From the NCBI GenBank assembly GCA_028564925.1, contig CM053030.1:378817833-378881832 (forward strand): a stretch of 64,000 nucleotides of DNA, given 5' to 3'. Made by a program: the position numbers and the translations under genes. Source of the DNA: Lithobates sylvaticus (Eukaryota > Chordata > Amphibia > Anura > Ranidae). The notes beneath the pieces were generated by a model that saw only the letters and a program-made list of their open reading frames with translations, had not been told where the DNA came from and searched no databases. Below are positions 55,412-64,000 of this stretch, piece after piece; the first letter of the stretch is position 1, and each line of letters opens with the position of its first letter.

Positions 55412-56120
55412 ATATTTTTTACAAAATGTGTGTTTTTTTTATTTACACCTTACACCTTAGGTGAATGGGTAGGGGTACATCGTACCCCATACTCATTCAC
55501 ATAGGGTGGGGGGCCGGGATCTGGGGGCCCCCTTATTAAAGGGGGCTCCCGGATTCCGATAAGCCCCTGCCCGCAGACCCCGACAACCAATGGCCAGGGT
55601 TGTCGGGAAGAGGCCCTTGTCCTCATTAACATGGGGACAAGGTGCTTTGGGGCACCCCCCATGTTGAGGGCACGCGGCCTGGTATGGTTCAAGAGGGGGG
55701 GGCGCTCGCTCGTCCCCACCCCTTTCCTGGCCTGCCGGGCTGCGTGCTTGGATAAGGGTCTGAGATGGATTTGAGGGGACTCCCTTTAAATCCATGCCAG
55801 GTGACGGGGCTAGTGCGGCGGCATTCACAAGAAGAAGAAGGCGGCGCCGGCGGCGCGGAAAACTGCCTTCGCTAGCCCCGTCTACCTGCAGTTACGTTCT
55901 AAATGAACGGACTGCTCCGTGTGTGGGCAAGTCCGTTCATTTTCAGAAGTCCCGCTGACTTTTTCCCACGGATTGTCCGCCGGAGAAGTCCGGGCGTGTG
56001 TGGGCAAGTCACACGCTCGGAAGTCCGGGCGTGTGTGGGGAAGTCCCCCCCTCGGAAAGTCCGGTGGACAATCCGCCGGACTAGGTCCGGCGGACAAAGT
56101 CCAAACGTGTGTACTCGGCA

Positions 56121-57330
56121 TAAAGGAAATTGTACAGAGATTGTACAATCCGATTGCATAATGTATGGCATCTTTATACAAGCATAGGGCAGCCCATTCA
56201 CCTGAATAGACTGCCCTTCATGCAACAATCACCTCAGAGAAGCTCCAGAACTATTTTTGGAGAGGCGCATTGTGCGTTACTGCAGTTTTCAGTGTGTTTG
56301 CTGCACTTGGGGAGCCTTTAACATGTAATGACAACACAAACATGATGCACATTTGCAGCATTTCTGAAACACATGGCAAAGCGCACATTTTCTGTGCAGT
56401 TTGCCATGCGTTTGGAAACACAGAGATGTGAATGAAACTTCATTGTTCTTCTGTAAACACACCAATTTCACTTTCAGGCCCCATTCACACCTAGAGTTGT
56501 GGGAGTGCATGTTTTTTGGCTCATTTTTTCAGTGAAACACATTTGGCAGCAAGTCAATTTCAATGGGCTGCGCTCCACCTTGCAAAGCAGCTTATAGGTA
56601 ATTTTTGTAAATTTGTTACTGCATTTGTCACCTGTTTTTTCATGTGGCAAAATGTGTGTTTTCTTCTGTGTTTGGTGTGCCGTTAACAATTAAAGACACT
56701 GAAGACACTGAAAGCGCAACTAGGTAATTTTAGGTGTATAAATGTGGCCATACACTATACAATCTGATTGTACAATCTCTTTACAATCTTCTTTAGATTT
56801 ACCAAAACTATATAATAGGAGGAGACACCATCAATCCAATCACTTTGTATGCAATCAGGCAGGCACTTGTACTCAGGGATGTCCCGTGGGCTGCATGTGG
56901 CCCCAGGGAATTTAGCATGCACCCTGTGCCTTTCTGAAGGGACACTGGGGAAGTCTGGAAAATTCACACATGGAGGAATGCCAGGAAGCTGGTAAAACTC
57001 AGTTGATGGGTGAAGGTGTGCTAATGAGGACAGCTGGTAAACTCTTTCCTGGGTCATACTGGCTGGTCCGTCCTGTGTGTCTGTCCTCTATCTACCAGGA
57101 AGTTTCTGAAGTGATCTGCAAACTACAGCCATGGATAGAGGTGAGGCCTAGTCTTCAAAACCAAAGAAAACGTGTATTTTTGTGCAACAGAGGTACATTA
57201 CTGGTATATTGGTACATAGGGGAGCTGGATTTTAGAAAAAAAAATGTGAACTTTAACTTTTAAATATGGAAAATGTGTAGAGCCAGTATATTTAATGAAC
57301 AATAGTGCAAATAAAACAAAACAGAAAATC
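56121..57330. other. No gene recognised; MITE scraps
   Basis: 56130-56260 and 56755-56870 carry the ACAATC(T/C)GATTG repeat. GGCCCCATTCACACC near 56478 resembles Harbinger-type MITE ends. No credible gene. Confidence 0.45.
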
Positions 57331-57594
57331 AAAAACAATTGTGCAAGGGTTCATCAGTAAATTGCATATAATCATATATTTAAAAAAAAAGCCCCAGTTT
57401 AAAGGTGAGCGTTGATTTCATTGGGATGTGACGGCTGACCTCTGAACACTCTCTTAGGATTGTTTTTCATATGTGAAGGTGCTGGATTTTCTCTTCACGG
57501 TTTCGTTTCACATGATTTTGCCTTTGAACTGGAACTTTTTTTCAGTATCTGATTATATGCAATTTACTGATTAAGACTTGCACAATTGTTTTTT
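57331..57594. mobile_element. 264-bp MITE with ~75-bp inverted repeats
   Basis: 57331-57406 (AAAACAATTGTGCAAG ... AGTAAATTGCATATAATCA) pairs with the inverse at 57518-57594. A short non-repeated middle. Target duplication not determined; family not recognised. Confidence 0.75.
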
Positions 57595-58662
57595 ATTTTC
57601 TATGTGTGCTACATGCCAATGTGTTGAAAAGGAACATGTTGATACGAAGAGAAAGTAGAGTGAGGAGAGGGGTGACTTTATCAGTTTTCTGCTCCTCTTT
57701 AACTGTACAGCCAGAAGGGGATGGAGAAGGGTTTGAGAGAGATCACCTCTTATTTTTGTTTTGTTTTTTGGATAATGAGGGGAGCTGTTAGACCTTTGGT
57801 CATGTTTTTTTTTTCTCTCTCTCTGTGTCACCGCTGAGAGGATTAATCCCTCTTTTTGTCCTGGTGGCCTTTGTCACTAAACCTGATTATACATGTTGAG
57901 TTTTTTATTTTATTTATTATTCAACCAAAAAACTCACAGATCCCTACATCAACACAAGTGATGTTGATGCAGGGATCTCTCCCACTGTGTCTTTGTGTTC
58001 TGACAGCGGGGGGGCTCCACTGTCATCATCCACCGGTGAGATCACACTGATCAGCGCTGCAGTCATTGGTTGCAATGCTAATCAAATGCTGGTTTTCAAG
58101 CTTGACCATTCCACAGAAGCCGGTGGTTAGACAGCAGATCGAAATGTGTCTGGTTCCTGCTAACCCGGTCAAATTTTGGTATGTGTATTCCCTGCTTACG
58201 ACAGAAAATGAGGAGAAATCCCAAAATTTGGAGTTGTCTCTAGAGTAAAAGGACAGGGTAAATCTTTCAATGGGTACAAATATTCTGTTGACAATTGTCT
58301 AAGATGGGAATTTACCTCACATATATTACGTTTTTGCTTCTTATTTTATCTTAGGTCTCCAGGATAAAAAATTAAAGGAAATCTCCCCAGAAAAACACAT
58401 ACAGCAAATATATAATTAAATAATAATCTCACATGGAGGATTACATAGATATACCGTAACTATATTTAGCTGTTTGCCTGGAGCTCGGCCTTAAAAATGT
58501 AAGTCATTTCTAGGTTTGGGATTTGTTTCTATGTTGAAACATGTACAGTATATCTGTAGGTAACTTCAGATGTTGCATATATGCTTTTTTCTAATTTGTG
58601 TTCTGTTATAATTCTCTCTCGCTCTCTTTCTTTCTCTGTCTATATAAATATATATACACTCA
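57595..58662. other. No gene recognised
   Basis: A small hairpin CATCAACACAAGTGATGTTGATG near 57947 and a CT-rich stretch near 58610-58640 are the only notable features. Confidence 0.4.
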
Positions 58663-59205
58663 TCGGCCATTTTATTAAGTACACCTGTTCAATTGCTTGG
58701 TAACACAAATTGCTAATCAGTCAATCACATGGCAGCAACTCAATGAAGAAAGGGGATTAAAGTGACTTTCAACGTGGTATGGTTGTTGATGCCAGGAGGG
58801 CTGGTCTGAGTATTTCAAAAACTGCTGATCTACTGGGATTTTCACACACAACCATCTCTAGGGTTTACAGAGAATGGTCCATAAAAAAGAAAATGTCCAG
58901 TGAGCAACAATTGTGTGGATGAAAATGCCTTGTTGATGTCAGAAGTAAGAGGAGAATGGGCAGACTCGTTTGAGATAATAGAAAGGCAACAGTAACTCTA
59001 ATAACCATTTGTTAAAACCAAGGTATGCAGAATACCATCTCTAAGCGCTCAACATATTGAGGCAGTTGGGCTACAGCAGCAGAAGACCACACCAGGTGCC
59101 GCTCCTGTCAGCTAAGAACAGGAAACTGAATATACAATTCGCACAGGCTCACCAAAATTGGACAATAGAAGATTGAAAAAAAGTTGTTTTTTGTATGGTC
59201 CAATG
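58663..59205 (+). pseudogene. Decayed Tc1-type transposon (5' part)
   Basis: It starts at the TIR-like TACACTCATCGGCCATTTTA after a (TA)n tract. The interior encodes, with several stops and frame changes, the N-terminal half of a Tc1 transposase: RGMVV, RRAGLSIS, TADLLGFSHTTISRVYREWS, KCLVDV, RKATVT. This is a different Tc1 family from the intact copy at 23 kb. The 3' half, including the DDE catalytic region and right TIR, is gone. It is old. Confidence 0.85.
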
Positions 59206-59799
59206 GCAAACACCTGTGGAATGTGGTTCCAGAGGCAAAGCTGACACTGATTACATTGTAAGGTTCTGCTCTAAGAGCTACTGGGCCGGGATGAGGGAAG
59301 ATATGTGCGTATCATGTCCAGTTTAGTTTTTGCATAAAATAATTGACTTAAATTGTCATTGGATGCTAGATACTTCATGTTTTTGAACAAAATACAAAAA
59401 AAGGCAGCAAATTAGCCTATAATCTTTTCATGTCACTTTAACTTCATCTTTGGTCCCCAATTATGTCCTTCTGTCCCAAACAGAACAGCCCAGTGTCTAC
59501 ATATGGCACAGTAGGATTTTCTAACAGTAATAAACACAGGAAATTAGCACATTTCTATGACTTGGTTAGCTAATGATGATTTTAAATTGGCTCTGCATGA
59601 GAGATTAAAAAATGGGCAAGCAATTAATTTGCCTTGCACACCAATGGGAGCTTGACAGTTATAAGAAATAGTTTAAGCCCATAGCAACAGGCAGTCTTAA
59701 AATGTTTTAATGTAATTGGTTCAGGAGGTCACATGGTCACAACTGCCATGGCACGAGCTAATAGAATTTATTTAAATTAAATATATCTTTGCGCAACAG
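59206..59799. other. No gene recognised
   Basis: AT-rich sequence between the Tc1 relic and the DIRS-type element. No target duplication was recognised. Confidence 0.4.
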
Positions 59800-62700
59800 T
59801 TTTCAGCCGGCGCTCAGCAGGAGAAAAAGAAGCTTCCCGGCCACTTACTATGAAAACTTTACTGCGTCAGCTGCTTGAAAGGGCTGGATCGGCCGATGGT
59901 GATGAATGGATGCGTCCCTGCCTGGCTATGGATCCTCCACATTCAGACATCCCACAGGCTTCATCGTCACTCTCTTCCTCTGCACTTTTAGTGCCTTCAC
60001 AATCAGCTGCACATATTCTCTGTGCCCCGACAGAGTTCTCCAGCCCTGCTGTGTTATCTTCCTGTCACAAGATACCTCCTGTGACTCCGCTGCTACCTTC
60101 TCTGATGTGCACCCTGTTCCTTCACTGAGCCAGGAGCAGGCTGGCAGATCGGATGTCAGTGCGATCCTAGCTCCTGCTCCTTCATACAGAAAGAAGAAGA
60201 GACCCCATCTCCTCCCAGCCGGCATTCATCGGGTAAGCGCTGTTCACAGGCTGCCCAAAAGAAGAAAGCATCATCTGTGCTGCATACTAAGAATGACTAC
60301 CCTCATTTGGAGACTGTTTCTATAGATGATTCTGTTCCTGCTTTACCTAATACATTGCATGTTGCTGTGGATAATGACACTGTCATTGATCAGAGTGGTC
60401 AGTCACTGACACTTGATCCTAATTGTACTGCTGATGTTACTGATGTATCTGTTAGTCTTCCAGCTCTGTCTACTATGGAAGGGAGAAAAAGTGCGCTAAT
60501 TACAGTCCGTGTATCAAATTGCAGGGCAAAACAGTTCAAGTATATGTGCTTGAAAAGCTCCAAAGAAGGGCACCCCAGTGATGTAATCACTAATGAGTGT
60601 ACCACCACCTCATAGAAAACACGCTTACCAAATAGCAAGCAAATTTGGGCAGATGGCTTTAACCCAGCCCAGGCCTTTTGGTTTCCACGATTCACCAGGA
60701 TTCTGCATACATGTTGGTATAACCCTCAGACAGATACCATGAAATCCGTAGCTCCGTAGGAGATGGTTTAACACTCAGCCCGAAGAGAAAAAAATAAGTA
60801 GACCATAGCGTGATACTGTATCGTATACGGGAAACACCCCAGTGGTTTTAAACACAAACAAGTGCACCGCCACCTGACAGAGAGCACGCTTACCAGATGA
60901 CACGCCAAATAGACATATGGCTTTAACCCAGCCCAGGCCTTTGCTCAGCAGAAGATCCCAAGGATGATATGGGGAGTAATAAAGTTCTCAGGCGGATACT
61001 GTATGTTTCCATCGGAGAAGGTTGCTTGGATGGAGGATCTGTGTGTCTCTGTCTCCCTGGACTGGGGCTCATTGCCTTCATTGCAAATTCCTGTCAGAGT
61101 ACCACCTACCCCTGTTCACACAGTTGATGCCAATGTTGCTGGTGTTTGGTTGGGTGCTTCTGCTGTTAACCGACCTGTCGCAGTGTCTCAGGTATCTTCA
61201 TACCCGCATACTGTGCCAATAACTACACCTGCGATTTCTCTAGCAGTCCCTGAGAGTTGTTTTAAAGAGGCCCTGTCCTGCAAACTTTCACTATTAGGTT
61301 TCTATTTGAGTAATTCTGTTAAAGACAGAATTTGGAAGAGAGAATATATCGATATTTTGTCCCTTTTGCCTTCTTTTAAAGATAATCGTATGGAAAAAAG
61401 AGATTTGGATAAGACTGATGATGATAATCATAAATCAGTGCCTCGTAGCTTTAACAATTGGTTACAGGCATTTTGTATCTTTGCAATTGTCATGGGAGAG
61501 AAACATTCAGAACGCTGTTGTGGATTGTTCCAACATGTTGAAAACTATTTTAGAGGCATATTAGAACTTTAATGGTCTGGCATGGTTCTTTTATGACGAA
61601 TCATTTCGTCAGAAACTTGCGGTTCACAAGACGTTGAAATGGGGGAATGAAGGATAGAGGGCTGTGGCTGAACTTGCTACTCCCTCAAAAACAATACACC
61701 AAGCCTTCTGCTCCTCCTACTGGATCCTTTTAGTATGGCGTTTGTTTTGGCTTCAATGAGGGTCAATGTAAATGGCCCAATTTCTGCAAATATAAACACA
61801 AATGTGCTTATTGTACTGGCAATCATGCAGGGTCATGTTGTTTTAAATGGTTAGTTTCTAACAGTTCATCACAGAAAAATTTTCTTTTTCGAAAAAGCAA
61901 TAACACCAGTGAATATAACAAACATGTTACCATGGCTACGCATTTGGCCAAATCAACAGATTTGCCCTGTTGTTTAGCGTTTTTTTGGATGGCTTTCCTT
62001 TGCTCTCTTTCTCTGGTTCTGGGTGTCTGCTTCATGATAATTTACCATCGGTTCGATGGCACGCGTCCATTGTAGCTGAAAAAATGCTGAGAGAGGTTCA
62101 ATAGGGTCGTGTTGCTGGCCCTTTTGACTTGCCTCCTTTTTCCAATTTTAAGATTTCGCCATTAGGATATATTCCAAAAATACATCCTAATTCTTTCTGT
62201 CTCATCCACCATTTGTCCTTTCCAGATGGAATGTCTCTTAATGATAGCATAGATCCTTCTCTCTGTACAGTATCTTATACATCAGGGGGCGTTGTTATCG
62301 AAGTCGGATATAAAATCTGCATTCAGGCTACTACCTATGCATCCCAAAACGTTTCAATTCTTTAGATATCTATTTCAATAGTGGATTTTATTAGGACAAA
62401 TGCCTCCCTATGAGTTGCTTACTTTCATGTCTTTATTTCGAGACATTATCAAATTTTTTATGATGGGTAGTATCCTTTAAAACTAGGTCGGCTAATTTGA
62501 TTCACTATTTGGATTATTTCCTGTTTATAGGACCCCCTGATTCTTTGGAATGTTACTTATTGGGAGAATTTCAAGTAGTGTGTCGAGATTTTGGAGTCCC
62601 CTTACCCCCCTGAAAAGACAGTATATCCTACCACTTGCCTTGAATTTTGTAGGCATTTCTGTTGATACCGTTAACATGGCATTTAGGTTGCCTGTTTCAA

Positions 62701-64000
62701 AAGTTAAAAACATTTTGGATCTAGTTTCTTTTGTTCTTTTCAAACATAAAGTTACATTAAAAACCTTACAGACATTGGGATTATTGGCTTTTGCCTCCAG
62801 AGTTATCCCTATGGGTAGGGTCTTCTCTAAGCGTTTTTATCGGTCCGTTTCCTCTCCATTTCATTTTATACATATTACTGCAGAGTTGAAAGAAGATTTA
62901 ATAATTTGGTCAAATTTTTGTTAAATTTTAATGGTTGTACGTTATGGCAGGCACCTTTTTGTTCTACTTCTACTCTCAATTTATTGACTGATGCTTCTGG
63001 GGCTGTTAATTATGGTCTTTTTTGGCCAGGACATTGGTCGGCTGATCGTTGGCCACAATCTTGGAGAGGAAAAGGTTTGACTAAAATTATTGTTCTTTTA
63101 GAAATCTTTCCTATATTAGTTGCCCTGGAATTGTGGGGTCCTTATTTTAGAATTAGTAGGCTTTTATTCCATTCCATTCCGATAACAAAGGGGTGGTTAA
63201 TTTCCTCTCATCAGTCTTTACAATGTTCTTACTATATTGAGACAAATAGTATTAAAATGTTTGAAATTAAATATTTGGCTAAAGGCTCAATTTGTTCCAG
63301 GAGTGGATAACGTTATTGTTGACTTATTGTCCCTTTTTCAGATCCAGCAATTTCGGCTTCTGGTTCCGGAGGCAGAAGAAGAGCGTTACCAGTGTTCTCC
63401 AGATGTATGGGACTTGCTTTAACTATTGTGGCTTCTTTTATTTGAAATTCAATGCACCTTCCACGTGGGTGCATTATGAAGCCGCGTGGTACTCTTGGTG
63501 CTCCTTTTTATGCAATTTGGGATACGGACCTTCTCAATTCTCTGAGGTGATTGTTCTATCTTTTTTGTATTATTTATTGGCACATTGTTATTCCTATTCC
63601 CATCCCAGCGAAAACTTTGGCGGGCATTTCTTTTTTTCTTAATTTACGTGGTTTTAATTCTTGTACGGAATTCTTTTCTGTGAGACAAGCACTGAAGGGG
63701 TATAGTAAGCACTGTATGGCTGCGGACTCATGATTGCCAATTACTGCGGATGTTCTAGCTCATTTATGCAAGTCCACTTCTTCTATTTGCTTCTCTTCCT
63801 ATGAATCACTACTGTTTAGAGTATATTTTATTCAGTTTTTTTGAAACATTTCGCATCTCCAAATTGCTTTCTTTTAAGACAGGAGATTCCTCTGGCATTT
63901 TAATTCCTGATTTAAAACGGAGTAGTGGCTTCCTGCTGATTGTCTTGAAAAAGAGGAAAACTGATCAAATGGGTTGGAGGCATTGGATTACGCTTTGGCA
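59800..64000 (+). mobile_element. DIRS-type tyrosine-recombinase retrotransposon, broken, runs off the window
   Basis: Parts in order: a gag-like region (about 59850-61570, with a conserved block near 61290-61560), a reverse transcriptase stretch (about 62110-62400), an RNase H region (about 62900-63200) and the start of the tyrosine-recombinase region near the window end. This domain order and the sequence style are those of DIRS-like elements of amphibians and fish. It is a fossil with many breaks. The left end is approximate, and the right end is outside the window. Confidence 0.75.
60597..61022 (+). repeat. Two related ~170-bp blocks inside the DIRS-type element
   Basis: 60597-60770 and about 60857-61022 share GCACGCTTACCA, TGGCTTTAACCCAGCCCAGG and a GATAC(C/T)(A/G)T...CGGAGAAGG/CGTAGGAGATGG ending. 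They are direct repeats about 260 bp apart, probably from a later insertion or local duplication. Confidence 0.65.

Larger units (their letters stand above)
53910..56120. mobile_element. Palindromic fold-back element, FB copy D (best preserved, 2211 bp)
   Basis: TAA flanks both ends (53907-53909 and 56121-56123). The ends are TGCCGCGTACACAC and the inverse GTGTACTCGGCA. Centre at about 55000: GATGTCACAGTCCC and GGGACTGTGACATC pair around a 10-base loop. From the centre outward, both arms have GGGGGCGGGGTCACC, CATGTGACATGAGCATGTGACC, a TATA box, a GAAGAAGAA-rich segment, AATAAA followed by GTGTGTTTTTTT, the GGGGTAC hairpin, the CCCTTGTCCTCATCAACATG block and the outer TCCGNCGGAC-rich arms. Arms are about 1.1 kb each and look at least 85 percent alike by eye. 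No frame with a start codon is conserved between the arms, so the transcripts, if made, would be non-coding and of identical sense. Confidence 0.9.

Noticed and set aside
55067-55504. Acidic/basic low-complexity frame (GAAGAAGAA-encoded Glu or Lys runs) in FB copy D
   Set aside because: The part downstream of the TATA lacks a start codon for the acidic frame, and the mirrored arm encodes different residues. It is better explained as a purine-rich non-coding segment.
59850-60128. Independent host gene at the left of the DIRS-type element
   Set aside because: Its position and Ser/Pro-rich composition fit the start of the DIRS gag-like region, and no host family was recognised.

Overview
The window looks like intergenic or intronic DNA of an amphibian, most likely an anuran and possibly ranid. 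The evidence is a dense mix of Tc1 elements, TTAA-flanked MITEs, TWA-flanked palindromic MITEs, L1-type LINEs, a DIRS-type element and Gypsy-style LTRs. No conserved host protein gene, rRNA, functional tRNA or CRISPR array was recognised. Nearly all interpretable sequence is transposon-derived, and the only long intact reading frames belong to mobile elements.

Layout. 1-5 kb: an inverted repeat (51-130 / 4674-4757) brackets a 1.84 kb palindromic element (308-2147) and a ~123-bp tandem array. 5-14 kb: an older palindrome of the same family plus several MITEs. 15-21 kb: an unresolved, decayed element interrupted by two solo LTRs and half of another palindrome. 21.5-25 kb: a tRNA-type SINE, an hAT-type MITE with an 8-bp target duplication, and a TTAA MITE interrupted by a Tc1 transposon with an intact 340-aa transposase. 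25-34 kb: another TTAA MITE carrying an ~8 kb L1-type LINE with intact ORF1 and ORF2. 35.8-38 kb: a tandemly duplicated unit of degenerate telomere-like repeat plus a short conserved frame, one copy split by a solo LTR. 38.6-45 kb: more palindromes, complete and fragmentary. 47-49 kb: MITEs and a degenerate tandem array. 49.4-53.8 kb: a second LINE family on the minus strand, lacking its reverse transcriptase but bounded by a 15-bp target duplication. 53.9-56.1 kb: the best-preserved palindrome (2.2 kb). 58.7-59.2 kb: a Tc1 relic. From about 59.8 kb to the window end: a broken DIRS-type element.

The most unusual content is the palindrome family, called FB here. Complete copies at 308-2147, 5160-6270 and 53910-56120, and partial copies at about 20190-20756, 38666-40092, 42100-42740, 43625-43770 and 44305-44700, share one core. 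From a TGACATCA/TGACGTCA-rich centre, each arm carries a TATA box, then a purine-rich segment, then an AATAAA-type signal, then strings of small GC-rich hairpins. The same core lies inside different outer ends. Where ends can be read, they are flanked by TAA, as in PIF/Harbinger elements. This suggests a non-autonomous element with a pair of divergent promoters and exchangeable ends. Function is inferred; only the architecture is seen.

Start and end positions marked approximate could move by tens of bases. Family names rest on recognised motifs, end sequences and target duplications, not on database searches.
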